Assembly (NCBI GenBank): GCA_017882605.1
Contig: JADGPE010000001.1
Span: forward strand, 18,554 to 82,553
DNA: 64,000 bases
Source: Thermoleophilia bacterium
GTDB lineage: Bacteria; Actinomycetota; Thermoleophilia; Gaiellales; Gaiellaceae
Reading direction: 5' to 3'
The notes below the pieces were generated by a model. It made no database searches. It was not told the origin of the DNA and saw only the letters and a program-made list of their open reading frames with translations. Shown in pieces: positions 10,074-19,890 of this stretch (the stretch's first letter is position 1; each line of letters opens with the position of its first letter). Position numbers and translations under genes: made by a program.

Positions 10074-11000
10074 TCACAGGATCAGCATCGCATCGCCGAA
10101 GGAATAGAAGCGGTAGCGCTCCTCGATCGCCAGGGCATACAGGCGCCGGGTCTCCTCCACCCCCGCGAACGCCATCACGAGAGCGAGCAGCGTGGAGCGC
10201 GGAAGATGGAAGTTCGTCAGGAGCTGGTCGACGCGGCGGAACGTGAAGCCGGGCGTGATGAAGAGGTCCGTGCGGCCGGCGGGCGGCGCGCCGCCCGCAA
10301 GCGACTCGAGGACACGCACGGTGGTCGTGCCGACTGCGAGCACGCGCGGCGCCGCGCGGATCCGCTCCCACGCCGAGGGCTCGACCGAGTAGCGCTCGCC
10401 GTGCATGCGGTGCGTCTCGACGAGCACCTCCTGCAACGGCCGGAACGTGTCGAGACCGACGTGGAGCGTCACCCGCTCGACATCGAGTCGCGCGAGAACG
10501 ACCGGCGTGAAGTGCAGCCCAGCCGTCGGCGCAGCGGCCGAGCCGCGGTTGCGCGCATAGACGGTCTGATACCGCTCCGCGTCGTCGAGCGGCTCGGTGA
10601 TGTACGGCGGCAGCGGCACGTCACCGTGCGGCTCGCCCTCCAGCCGTACACGCCAGCGTCCCTCGCCGAGATGCTCGAGCAGTTCCACCGCGCCGTGACG
10701 GTCGCCCGGGCGCAGCTTTCGCGTGGGGCGCGCGAGCGCCTCCCACACGTCCCCGTCGACCTGTTCGAGGAGGAGCACCTCCCCGCGCGGCCGCTCGATC
10801 GGGATGCGCGCCGGGACGACACGGGTGTCGTTCACAACGGCGAGAGCATCGACCAGATCCGGCAGATCACGGAATACGTGGTGCGTGACGTCACCTGTCG
10901 AGCGGCGGTAGACGAGCAGACGCGACTGGTCGCGTTCAGCCGCCGGATGCTGAGCGATCAGCTCCTGCGGCAGGTCGTAGTCCAGCTCACGGGCCTCCAT
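10074..11000 (-). CDS. queA: tRNA preQ1(34) S-adenosylmethionine ribosyltransferase-isomerase
   Basis: LDYDLPQELIAQHPAAERDQSRLLV, TAGLHFTP, MHGERYSVE, FNFHLPRSTLL-like; start reset to ATG at 11000. Confidence 0.94.
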   Translation of the reverse strand: MEARELDYDLPQELIAQHPAAERDQSRLLVYRRSTGDVTHHVFRDLPDLVDALAVVNDTRVVPARIPIERPRGEVLLLEQVDGDVWEALARPTRKLRPGDRHGAVELLEHLGEGRWRVRLEGEPHGDVPLPPYITEPLDDAERYQTVYARNRGSAAAPTAGLHFTPVVLARLDVERVTLHVGLDTFRPLQEVLVETHRMHGERYSVEPSAWERIRAAPRVLAVGTTTVRVLESLAGGAPPAGRTDLFITPGFTFRRVDQLLTNFHLPRSTLLALVMAFAGVEETRRLYALAIEERYRFYSFGDAMLIL

Positions 11001-11027
11001 CCGGTGCGGACGGTAGCTTCGCCTCCC

Positions 11028-11312
11028 ATGGAACAGATCCGTGAAGCACTCCGCGACGGGCTCCGTGAGGAGGCAGCGCCGATCGCGCGCCGCCTCGCCG
11101 AGGTGAAGGGCCTGTCGAACAACGTGATCCACAGGCTCGAGAAGCTCGAGCACACGATCGATGCCGAGCGCGACGCGCGGGTCGACGATCTCGCCTTGCT
11201 CGTCGACCTGCTCACCGAAGGATGGCGGGGACTGAACGCGCGACTCGACCGGATCGAAGCGGCGCTCGAGCCTGCGAAGACGAACGTCGTGAAGCTCCGC
11301 GAGAGCGCCTAG
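11028..11312 (+). CDS. Small coiled-coil hypothetical protein
   Basis: 94 aa MEQIREALRDGLREEAAPIARRLAEVKGLSNNVIHRLEKLEHTID...; TAGCTT-N8-ATG. Confidence 0.55.
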   Translation: MEQIREALRDGLREEAAPIARRLAEVKGLSNNVIHRLEKLEHTIDAERDARVDDLALLVDLLTEGWRGLNARLDRIEAALEPAKTNVVKLRESA

Positions 11313-11315
11313 CTT

Positions 11316-12698
11316 CTACGCGGGCAGGACGAGCTCGAAGCGAGAGCCTCTGCCGACGTGCGACTCGAGCTCGATGCGTCCGCCGAGCGCGGTCGACAGC
11401 TCCTTCGCAATCGCCAGGCCAAGGCCTGTCCCGCCGCTCACGTTCGAGACGAACGGCCGGAAGAGCCGCTCCCGCGCCTCGGGCGGTATGCCCGGCCCGG
11501 TGTCCTCGACCGCAACGTGCACGGTCCCGTTCCGCTGAGCGAGCTCGAGCGTGATTCGGCCGCCGTTCGGGGTCGCATGGAACGCGTTCGAGAGCAGATT
11601 GCCGACGACTTGGAGCACGCGGTCACCGTCGGAGACGATCACCGGCCGAGCGTCGAGCTTCTGCCGGTAGTCGATCGAGCGGCGCTGTGCCTCGTCGCGA
11701 TACCGCTCGAATACCTGTTCGATGAGCGTCGCCATGTCGACCTCTTCCGTCGTGACCGTGAACCGCTTCGTGTCGAGTCTTGCGAGATCGAGGATGTCGC
11801 CGACGAGGCGCTCGAGGCGTTGCGTCTCCGCCTCCACCGTCTCGAGCGAGCTGTGCCTGAGCTCCGGATCCTCGATCACACCCTCGAGCAGTGCCGCAAC
11901 GTGACCTCGGATCGCGGTGAGCGGAGTGCGCAGCTCATGCGAGACCGACATCAGGAAGTTCCGCTCCATCTGCTCGACCTCGCCGAGCCGGTGCGCCATC
12001 TCGCCGACACGGGCGCTGAGATGACCGAGCTCACCCGCAGCGTTCGGCGGTACGTCGACAGCGTAATTGCCCCCGGCAACCTCGTCGACGGCGTCCGACA
12101 GCTGCAGGATCGGCCGGACGATGCGCCGCGACAGGTACCACGCCAGGAGCGCGGCGATCAGCAGGCCGAGCACACCGGCGATCGCGAGCCGGCCGATCAG
12201 CGAGACGACCTGCTGGCGAATGTCGGCTTTCGGGGTGGCAACGACGATCGCGCCGATCGTGGTGCCCGACGACGCGATCGGGTTGGCGACGGCGAGCCAA
12301 CGCCGGTGCTGCCCGGGCGGTGTGAAGTCGAAGGTGACCGATTTCCCGATGTGCCAGTCGATCGGCTCCTGCGGCAACGGGCGCAGGCCGGTGATCTGGC
12401 CGGGAAAGAGGCCGAGCCGTGGGCCGAGCAGGTAGATCCGGTCGCCGGTCGCTTTCTCGAGTGTCTTCCCGGCGAACCTCGGCGCCTTCTGGTCACCGTT
12501 CTTGTTCCCATAGCCCGCGTTGACTGCCGTCGAATAGAGCTCGGCGATCCCGTGCGCCTCGCGGTTCAGCTTCGACAACGTCTGATTCTCGGTGAACTGC
12601 TGGAACAGCCGGACCGAGATCGCCGTCGTGATCACGCCCGCGAGGACGATCCCCGCGAGGAAGACGAGCGGCAGCCGGACGCGTAGCGATCCGAGCAT
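11316..12698 (-). CDS. Sensor histidine kinase (HAMP, HisKA, HATPase_c)
   Basis: SVSHELRTPLTAIRGH H-box; NLLSNAFHATPNGG N-box; DTGPGIPPEARERLFRPF; GGTGLGLAIAKEL. Confidence 0.95.
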   Translation of the reverse strand: MLGSLRVRLPLVFLAGIVLAGVITTAISVRLFQQFTENQTLSKLNREAHGIAELYSTAVNAGYGNKNGDQKAPRFAGKTLEKATGDRIYLLGPRLGLFPGQITGLRPLPQEPIDWHIGKSVTFDFTPPGQHRRWLAVANPIASSGTTIGAIVVATPKADIRQQVVSLIGRLAIAGVLGLLIAALLAWYLSRRIVRPILQLSDAVDEVAGGNYAVDVPPNAAGELGHLSARVGEMAHRLGEVEQMERNFLMSVSHELRTPLTAIRGHVAALLEGVIEDPELRHSSLETVEAETQRLERLVGDILDLARLDTKRFTVTTEEVDMATLIEQVFERYRDEAQRRSIDYRQKLDARPVIVSDGDRVLQVVGNLLSNAFHATPNGGRITLELAQRNGTVHVAVEDTGPGIPPEARERLFRPFVSNVSGGTGLGLAIAKELSTALGGRIELESHVGRGSRFELVLPA

Positions 12699-12707
12699 CT
12701 GGTCAGC

Positions 12708-13424
12708 CTACGAGGTTGCGGGGTCTTTCTTCGCGTCCTTGGCCGGCGACACCTTGTAGCCGACCCCCCAGACCGTGACGATCGGCGACGCGTCGCCCAG
12801 CTTGCGCCTCAGCTGGCGGACGTGCACGTCGACGGTTCGCGTGTCGCCCGCGAAGGTGTAGCCCCAGACACGCTCGAGCAGCTGATCGCGGGTGAGCACG
12901 AGACCCCGGTGGTCGAGCAGCTCCCAGAGCAGGTCGAACTCCTTCGGGGCGAGCTGGATCTCCTCCTCGCCGACACGAACCTCGCGCCGTCCCGCATCGA
13001 TGTGCAGATCGCCGTGGTCCATCGTCTCGCTCTCACGCTCGCGCCGCTCGGGGGTGGCACGACGCAAGATCGACTTGACGCGCGCGACGAGCTCGCGTGG
13101 ATTGAACGGCTTCGTCAGGTAGTCGTCGGCGCCGACCTCGAGGCCGATGATCTTGTCGACGTCCTCGTCACGCGCCGTCAGCATCAGGATCGGCACGTCG
13201 CTCGTCTGGCGGATGCGACGTGTCACCTCGATGCCGTCGATGTCCGGCAGCATCAGGTCGAGGACGATCAGGCCGGGCATCTCGTGCGCAACCTGTGCGA
13301 GCGCATCGGTGCCGTTGGACGCAGTCCGGACCCCGTAGCCGGCGTTCTTCAGATACAGCGAGACGAAACTGGCGATCGAGCTCTCATCCTCGACCACCAA
13401 GATGTTCGGGCTCGGCGTGGTCAC
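12708..13424 (-). CDS. OmpR-family response regulator
   Basis: Canonical receiver (VVEDE, LDLMLPDIDG, GADDYLTKPF) plus wHTH; GTG start chosen at 13424. Confidence 0.94.
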   Translation of the reverse strand: MTTPSPNILVVEDESSIASFVSLYLKNAGYGVRTASNGTDALAQVAHEMPGLIVLDLMLPDIDGIEVTRRIRQTSDVPILMLTARDEDVDKIIGLEVGADDYLTKPFNPRELVARVKSILRRATPERRERESETMDHGDLHIDAGRREVRVGEEEIQLAPKEFDLLWELLDHRGLVLTRDQLLERVWGYTFAGDTRTVDVHVRQLRRKLGDASPIVTVWGVGYKVSPAKDAKKDPATS

Positions 13425-13425
13425 G

Positions 13426-13947
13426 CTACGGGCTGGACGACGGGCCGCCCACCGCCGTGGGCTGGACGCCGAACTGGACGAGCCGCGACGCCGGGAAGAA
13501 CGGCACCGGGATCCATTTGCCGCTGTCGAGCGCGTAGTCGCCGGTGTCGAGGGCGAACAGGTCGCCGGAGAGCTGAGCCGCGCCGACACCGACGGCGGTC
13601 AGGTCGATGCCGCTGCCCTTCAGGCTCAACCGGTAGCGGCCGCCGGTGACACGGAAGCGCACGTCGGTGCCGCTGTAGACGGTCGTCCCGTCGATCACCC
13701 CGGGCTTGGGTTTGGAGTCGAAGCCGCTGACGAGGACCTGGCCGTCGCCGACGATCGGATCGCTGACGATGAGCTTGCCCTTGTCCATCTGCCCCCAGAG
13801 CGTGCCACGAGTCCCGGACACGACGACCGTGCCGTCGACCTTCCGCAGCTCGAGCACACCGTCACCGGTCGCGCGCACTGCGGCCAGTGCCGCCGGGGCG
13901 GCGATGGCTACAAGACCACAGAGCAGGATGAGGCAGAGCCGGCGCAT
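13426..13947 (-). CDS. Predicted secreted hypothetical protein upstream of a two-component system
   Basis: Signal peptide MRRLCLILLCGLVAIAAPAALAA; beta-rich remainder; 1-nt gap to the response regulator. Confidence 0.75.
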   Translation of the reverse strand: MRRLCLILLCGLVAIAAPAALAAVRATGDGVLELRKVDGTVVVSGTRGTLWGQMDKGKLIVSDPIVGDGQVLVSGFDSKPKPGVIDGTTVYSGTDVRFRVTGGRYRLSLKGSGIDLTAVGVGAAQLSGDLFALDTGDYALDSGKWIPVPFFPASRLVQFGVQPTAVGGPSSSP

Positions 13948-14036
13948 CGACCTACACAGTCTTTCCTGCCGAATTATGCCTCGAATGAGGGGTATGTAAG
14001 GAGTTTTGTGCGGGTCAGTCTTGTACCGTCGGCTCG

Positions 14037-15224
14037 GTGCACGACCTCACGAGCTTCGGCCTCACCATTCTGCTCGTCGCAGGTGCTCTCACGGCCGCCT
14101 TGCTGGCCTCGAAGGTCAGCGCACGCACGTCGATCCCGTCGGCCGCCCTGTTCCTCGCCGCCGCCGCCTTGGCCTCCGATCTCTACCCGTCCCTCGTGCT
14201 CTCGATCTCCACGGTCGAACGAATCGCCACCGTCGCGCTGATCGTGATCCTCCTGGACGGCGGCTCGTCGATCGGGTGGCGGCGCTTCCGCGCAGCCGCG
14301 GTGCCGATCGCATCGCTCGGCGTCTTCGGCACCTTCGCGACCGCCGGCCTCGTCGCGGGGTTCGCGCACTGGGCGCTCGGGCTGGCCTGGGTGACTTCGG
14401 GGCTCCTCGGCGCGGCAATCGCGCCGACCGACCCGGCGGTGATGTTCTCCGTGCTCGGAGAGCGCGAGATCAAGGGTCGCACCGGCACGATCCTCGAAGG
14501 CGAGTCGGGTACGAACGACCCGGTCGGCATCGCGCTGATGCTCGGCATGATCGAGTTGGCGACACACGCCGACGCCTCGTTCTGGATCGTGGTCCGCGTC
14601 TTCGCGGAGCAGATGTCGATCGGGCTCGCGATCGGTGTCGGCGGCGGGCTGCTCGAGCGTGTTCTCATGCAGCGAGTGGCGCTCCCGTCCGCGGGGCTCT
14701 ACACGTTGCGGACGCTCGCGCTCGCCGGCCTCGTCTACGGCGTCGCGACGGTGGCGCACGGATCGGGTTTTCTCGCCGTGTTCGTGACGGGGCTGATCGT
14801 CGGAGACCTGCGCGCGCCCTTCACGGCGGAGATCCGTGTGTTCCAGGACGGGCTCGCTGCGCTGGCGGAGATCGTCGTCTTCGTTGCGTTCGGCCTGACG
14901 ATCGACCTGTCGGGGCTCACGTCCGGCCGCTGGGTGGACGGCCTCCTCCTGGCCGCGTTCGCTGCTCTGATCGCCCGCCCACTGGCGATCGGGGCCCTGC
15001 TCGCCCCGGCCCGGCTCCGCGCCGGAGAACGCCTCTTCGTGATCTGGGGCGGGCTCAAGGGCGCGGTGCCGATTCTCCTCGCCGCCTTCGCACTCGCACG
15101 ACCTGTCGACGACGCGCGGCGCATCTACGAGACCGTCTTCGTCGTCGTCCTCGCCTCGGTGCTCGTGCAAGGCGGGACGATTGGCATCGCCGCCCGCCGG
15201 CTCGGCGTCGAGGCGACTGCCTAG
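14037..15224 (+). CDS. Cation:proton antiporter (CPA1 family)
   Basis: Multi-TM; IAPTDPAVMFSVL, GESGTNDPVGIALML motifs; TACCGT-N7-GTG. Confidence 0.9.
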   Translation: MHDLTSFGLTILLVAGALTAALLASKVSARTSIPSAALFLAAAALASDLYPSLVLSISTVERIATVALIVILLDGGSSIGWRRFRAAAVPIASLGVFGTFATAGLVAGFAHWALGLAWVTSGLLGAAIAPTDPAVMFSVLGEREIKGRTGTILEGESGTNDPVGIALMLGMIELATHADASFWIVVRVFAEQMSIGLAIGVGGGLLERVLMQRVALPSAGLYTLRTLALAGLVYGVATVAHGSGFLAVFVTGLIVGDLRAPFTAEIRVFQDGLAALAEIVVFVAFGLTIDLSGLTSGRWVDGLLLAAFAALIARPLAIGALLAPARLRAGERLFVIWGGLKGAVPILLAAFALARPVDDARRIYETVFVVVLASVLVQGGTIGIAARRLGVEATA

Positions 15225-15418
15225 GCGACGCGACGAACGGTCTGCGTGAGACCGGTCGCCCGCACGCTCTCGTAGGCATCCACGACGCGCACCGCGCCGG
15301 CCTCCTCGGCCAGCGGCTCGCAGACGACGCAGATGGTCTGGTCGCGCCGCTCCCAATGCCACATGCGGTAGCGCTCACCGGCAAGCAGCGTACGGCGGCA
15401 GACCTGGCACATCGCCAT
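15221..15418 (-). CDS. Small zinc-binding-type protein
   Basis: 65 aa with CQVC...CVVC pairs; tail-to-tail with antiporter stop. Confidence 0.6.
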   Translation of the reverse strand: MAMCQVCRRTLLAGERYRMWHWERRDQTICVVCEPLAEEAGAVRVVDAYESVRATGLTQTVRRVA

Positions 15419-15461
15419 CTACCCATTCAAGGTAGGCCGGGCGCCGGACGGCACCCGGTCG

Positions 15462-16301
15462 CTAGTACGTGTAGAACCCCTCGCCGCTCTTGCGGCCCAG
15501 CTTGCCCGCGAGCGCCAGGCGAACGAGGCGCGGCGGCGGCGCCATCCGTGGCTCGCGCAGCTTCTCGTACAGCGCCTCGCTCGCGTGGACGTGCACGTCG
15601 AGGCCGACGAGGTCGAGCAGGGCACACGGCCCCATCGGCCAGCCTGCACCATGCTGCATGCCGGCGTCGAGCGCCTCCGGTGTCACGCCCGCCTCGTCGA
15701 GCACGCGCACGCAGTCGTTCAGCAGTGGGATCAGCACACGGTTGACGACGAATCCCGGTGTGTCCAGGCACCGGATCGGTGTCTTGCCGAGCTGTGTGCC
15801 AAGGTCGAACGCGACGTCGCACACGGCCTCCGAGGTTCGTTCGGCCCGGACGATCTCGACGAGCGGCATCAGCGGCGCGGGGTTGAAGAAGTGCATGCCG
15901 ACCGCACGCTCGGGCCGCGCGAGCACGGACGCGATCTCCGTGACCGAGAGCGCCGAGGTGTTCGTCGCCAGCACCGCGTCGTCGCGTACGACATCCTCGA
16001 GCGCGCGAAAGAGCTCGTGCTTGACCGCGAGATCCTCGAACGCGGCCTCGATCACGACGTCGCAGTCCGCGAGGCTGTCGAGCTCGGTGGTCAACGCGAG
16101 CCGCGAGAGCGCACCGTCGCACCGATCCTGCTCGAGCTGCCCCTTCTCGACCTTGCGGGTGAGGAAGTGCGCGATCGTGTCACGCGCAGACTCCGCACGC
16201 GCGAGGTCGACCTCACGACCGACCGTCTCGAAACCGGCCTCGATCGCGAGCTGCGCGATGCCCGAGCCCATCGAGCCCAGGCCGACCACCCCCACCTTCA
16301 C
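15462..16301 (-). CDS. 3-hydroxyacyl-CoA dehydrogenase
   Basis: VGVVGLGSMGSGIAQLAIEAGFETVGREVD; NTSALSVTEIA; GMHFFNPAPLMPLVEIV; DTPGFVVNRVL; GTG start overlaps thiolase stop by 4 nt. Confidence 0.94.
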   Translation of the reverse strand: MKVGVVGLGSMGSGIAQLAIEAGFETVGREVDLARAESARDTIAHFLTRKVEKGQLEQDRCDGALSRLALTTELDSLADCDVVIEAAFEDLAVKHELFRALEDVVRDDAVLATNTSALSVTEIASVLARPERAVGMHFFNPAPLMPLVEIVRAERTSEAVCDVAFDLGTQLGKTPIRCLDTPGFVVNRVLIPLLNDCVRVLDEAGVTPEALDAGMQHGAGWPMGPCALLDLVGLDVHVHASEALYEKLREPRMAPPPRLVRLALAGKLGRKSGEGFYTY

Positions 16302-17494
16302 AGGCGCTCGACCACTCCTGCGATCGCCATGCCGAAGCCGACGCACATCGACGCGATGCCGTACCGCGCGTTGCGGCGCTCGAGCTCCGGGAGCAATGTC
16401 GCCGTGATCCGCGCCCCAGTCGCGCCGAGGGGATGGCCGAGCGAGATGCCGCCGCCGTTCGGGTTGACGTCGTCCATCCGCTCCTCGAGGTGGAGATCCT
16501 GCACTGTCTGCAGCACGACGGAGGCGAACGCCTCGTTCACCTCGATCACCGCCATGTCGTCCATGGTCAGGCCGGCCTTCGCCACGGCCTTCTCCATCGC
16601 CTGCGGGTTCCCGTGCAGCATCCGGGTCGGATCGACGCCGGCTATGCCGAACGACACGAAGCGTGCACGCGGCGCGAGGTCGAGGCGCTTGACGGCCCGC
16701 TCGCTCGCGATCAGCACGGCTGCCGAGCCGTCGACGATCTGCGACGAGTTGCCCGCTGTTACGACCCCGTCCGGGCGAAACGCGGGCTTGAGGGCCGCGA
16801 GCGCCTCGGCCGAGGTCTCGCGGCGCGGCGCCTCGTCGATCGCGAAGACGGCGGGAGCAGCGACGGCCCCGCCACCCGCTTGTAACAGACTGTTGCCTGT
16901 GTCCTCCGGGGCCGGCGTCTCCGGCAGTTCGATGGGGATGATCTCGCGCTCGAACCTGCCGCCGTCGGAGGCGGCCAGCGCGCGCCGGTGCGATTCGAGC
17001 GAGTACGCATCGAGTGCTTCGCGTGACAGCTTCCACTCGTCGGCGAGCAGTTCGGCCGACGTCCCTTGCATCACGATCTCGTGCCGCTCGAGGACGCGCT
17101 CCGAGATCGAGCCGCCGTTCGAGCCCATGGGTACGCGCGACATCATCTCGACACCCGCAGAGACGACGAGATCGAGCTGCCCGGCCATCACCGCCGCCGC
17201 AGCGTTGAAATTGGTCTGCATCGACGAACCGCACTGCCTGTCGACGGTCGTTGCCGAGACGGAGACCGGCCAGCCGGCCGCGAGCACCGCCATCCGGCCG
17301 ACGTTCCACCCCTGCTCGCCGATCTGCGTGACGCAGCCCATTTGCACGTCCTCGATCTCGGCCGGATCGAGATCGTGGCGCGTAACGAGCCCGTTCAAGA
17401 CCTGGGCTGCAAGATCGTCCCCGCGAAGCACCGACAACGTGCCGTTCTTGCGACCGATCGGCGCGCGAACCGCATCGACGATGTAGCTGACCAT
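16298..17494 (-). CDS. Acetyl-CoA C-acyltransferase (thiolase)
   Basis: DRQCGSSMQTNFNAAAAVMAGQ; NEAFASVVLQ; NPNGGGISLGHPLGATGARI; start set by TAGAGT-N7-ATG. Confidence 0.93.
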   Translation of the reverse strand: MVSYIVDAVRAPIGRKNGTLSVLRGDDLAAQVLNGLVTRHDLDPAEIEDVQMGCVTQIGEQGWNVGRMAVLAAGWPVSVSATTVDRQCGSSMQTNFNAAAAVMAGQLDLVVSAGVEMMSRVPMGSNGGSISERVLERHEIVMQGTSAELLADEWKLSREALDAYSLESHRRALAASDGGRFEREIIPIELPETPAPEDTGNSLLQAGGGAVAAPAVFAIDEAPRRETSAEALAALKPAFRPDGVVTAGNSSQIVDGSAAVLIASERAVKRLDLAPRARFVSFGIAGVDPTRMLHGNPQAMEKAVAKAGLTMDDMAVIEVNEAFASVVLQTVQDLHLEERMDDVNPNGGGISLGHPLGATGARITATLLPELERRNARYGIASMCVGFGMAIAGVVERL

Positions 17495-17525
17495 CTCCAT
17501 CACTCTAGCCCGCCCCGAACAGCGT

Positions 17526-18446
17526 TCAATCCGCGAACGCAGGCTCGAGCGCCGTCACGCGCCGCGCGTGGTACTCGAAGGCCAGGTTGACCGCTGCAAA
17601 CGTTGCCACGGCATAGACCCAACCGGCGACGCAGTCGACGACGTAGTGCTCGCCCGAGTACACGAGCGAGAACGCCATCGCCGGTGGATAGAGCGCCAGG
17701 AGAAACCGGGGCCAGCGCGGCACGAGGCGCCAGACGTAGAGCACGATCAGGAGGGCGAAGGCGGCATGCAACGATGGCATGGCCGCCACGTTGTTCGCGT
17801 ACGTCTGCCCCTTCTCGAACAGCGACCCGAAGTGCGCAATCGGGATGTGGTGCCAGGTGATGCCGATTGTCCGGTTCGCTTCGCCGACCGAGCCGTGCCG
17901 CGCGGCGAGCCACGGCGGCACAGCCGGAAACAGCACATACGTCGCGAATCCTGCGAGCGAAAGGACGCACACCATGGTCGCGAACCGAACGAAGCGGTCG
18001 TGCGCCCACCGCCACAGGATCGCCGCGACGACGAGCGTGGCGAAAAAGTGAGTGAGGTAGACGAACCACGTGGCGTAGTCCCACCACTGCAGGTGGTTGC
18101 CGCCGTGCCAGAGGTGCGTCTGTAGCCACACCGTCGGGATCGGTTTCCCGAAGAGGGCCGCCTCCAGCTTGATCTGCGGCAGTTCCCGTGCGTGGAAGAC
18201 GAGCCCGTCCGCATACCCGCGCAGGCGGTCGTAGACGAACAACACCGCGATGAACGGAGACCATTCGATCGCGAGACGCGACGTTCGCCGCCTCACATCG
18301 GTCACCGAGAAGGCGATCATCCCGAGGGCGAACCAGAAGAACACGAGGTCATGCGACGTCGGCACGCCGACGCTCACGATCATCGCGATCGACGCGAGGC
18401 CCCAGCAAACGGGCGCGCCGACTTGAAGAGCCCTCCGAAGGTCCAC
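17526..18446 (-). CDS. PAP2-superfamily membrane phosphatase
   Basis: AAMPSLHAAFALLI and YSGEHYVVDCVAGW active-site motifs; multi-TM. Confidence 0.87.
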   Translation of the reverse strand: MDLRRALQVGAPVCWGLASIAMIVSVGVPTSHDLVFFWFALGMIAFSVTDVRRRTSRLAIEWSPFIAVLFVYDRLRGYADGLVFHARELPQIKLEAALFGKPIPTVWLQTHLWHGGNHLQWWDYATWFVYLTHFFATLVVAAILWRWAHDRFVRFATMVCVLSLAGFATYVLFPAVPPWLAARHGSVGEANRTIGITWHHIPIAHFGSLFEKGQTYANNVAAMPSLHAAFALLIVLYVWRLVPRWPRFLLALYPPAMAFSLVYSGEHYVVDCVAGWVYAVATFAAVNLAFEYHARRVTALEPAFAD

Positions 18447-18471
18447 AAGAGAAGATTAGAGTGGTCGCGCC

Positions 18472-19890
18472 ATGGCGACCGCAGCTTCGGACCATCCACT
18501 CCTGATCGGCGGCGCTTCGGTCGAGACCGGTGAGTGGTCCGACGTGCGGTCGCCATACTCCGGCACCACCGTCGGTCGCATCGCAAAAGGCGGTGCCGCC
18601 GAGGCACGGAGCGCCCTCGACGCAGCCGAGCACGCCATGCGCGAGCCGTTGCCGGCGCACGAGCGGGCGCGCATCCTGGACGCCACCGCCCGGCTCCTCG
18701 AGGGGCGCCTCGAGGAGGCAGCGCAGATCATCTCCGCGGAAGCGGGCAAGCCGCTCAAGGCCGCCCGCGTCGAGGCACAGCGCGCAGTCTCCACGTATAC
18801 GTTCGCGGCCGTCGAGGCACGCAAGCTCGGCGGCGAAATGGTGCCGATGGATGCGTCGCCGGCAGGCGCCGGAAAGCTCGCATTCACGCTGCGCCTGCCG
18901 ATTGGGATCGTGGGTGCGATCTCGCCGTTCAACTTTCCTCTCAACCTGGTCGCGCACAAGATCGCCCCTGCGCTCGCCGCCGGCTGCGCCGTCGTCCTCA
19001 AGCCGGCCTCCACCACGCCGCTGTCGGCGCTCTTCCTTGCGCGACTCGAGGAGGAAGCCGGGCTCCCGGCCGGCTGGATCAACGTCGTCTCCGGCTCCGC
19101 CGGGGCGATCGGCGACGTGCTCGTCGAGGACGAACGCGTGAAGCTGATCACGTTCACCGGCTCCGGCGACGTCGGCTGGGGCATCGCAGAGCGGGCGCAC
19201 CGCAAGCGCGTCAAGCTGGAGCTCGGCAACGCGACGCCCGCGATCGTCTGTTCAGACGCCCCACCCGGCACCGCGGCCAAGCTCGCCGCGAACGCGTTCT
19301 CGTTCGCAGGTCAGAGCTGCATCTCCGTGCAACGCATCTTTGTCGTGCACGACGCCTGGGAGGAATTCGTCGCCGAGTTCTTGCCCGCGGTCCAGGCGCT
19401 CCGGGTCGGCGACCCGGCCGATCCCGACACCGACGTCGGCCCGGTGATCGCCGAGAGCGAGCGTGACCGCATCCTGGAGTGGGTCCGCACCTCGGAGGGT
19501 GAGGTGCTGACCGGCGGCGAACTGACCGCTGACGGTGTGATCCGGCCGACCGTGATCGCACGCCCGGCACCGACCGACCGTGTGCAGTGCGAAGAGGTGT
19601 TCGGTCCCGTGGTGACGCTGACGGGCGTTGCGAACCTCGGCGAGGCGATCGCGGGGGCAAATGCGACGCGTTACGGGCTGCAGGCGGCGATCTTCAGCCG
19701 TGACCTGCCGACCTGTCTGCGCGCCGCGCAAGAGCTCGAGTTCGGCGGCGTCACCGTCAACGAAGTCCCGACGTTTCGCGCCGACCAGATGCCGTACGGC
19801 GGAGTCAAAGCCTCCGGCAACACCAAGGAAGGCCCTGCGTGGGCCGTGCGCGAAATGACCGAGGAACGTCTCGTGGTCTTGCAGCTCTGA
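18472..19890 (+). CDS. Aldehyde dehydrogenase family protein
   Basis: ISPFNFPLNLVAHKIAPALAAGCAVVLKPA; ITFTGSGDVGWGI; LELGNATPAIV; FAGQSCISVQR; CEEVFGPVV. Confidence 0.95.
   Translation: MATAASDHPLLIGGASVETGEWSDVRSPYSGTTVGRIAKGGAAEARSALDAAEHAMREPLPAHERARILDATARLLEGRLEEAAQIISAEAGKPLKAARVEAQRAVSTYTFAAVEARKLGGEMVPMDASPAGAGKLAFTLRLPIGIVGAISPFNFPLNLVAHKIAPALAAGCAVVLKPASTTPLSALFLARLEEEAGLPAGWINVVSGSAGAIGDVLVEDERVKLITFTGSGDVGWGIAERAHRKRVKLELGNATPAIVCSDAPPGTAAKLAANAFSFAGQSCISVQRIFVVHDAWEEFVAEFLPAVQALRVGDPADPDTDVGPVIAESERDRILEWVRTSEGEVLTGGELTADGVIRPTVIARPAPTDRVQCEEVFGPVVTLTGVANLGEAIAGANATRYGLQAAIFSRDLPTCLRAAQELEFGGVTVNEVPTFRADQMPYGGVKASGNTKEGPAWAVREMTEERLVVLQL

Noticed and set aside
13974-15362. 462-aa minus-strand ORF
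   Set aside because: Antisense to the CPA1 antiporter; Arg/Glu/His-rich shadow translation.
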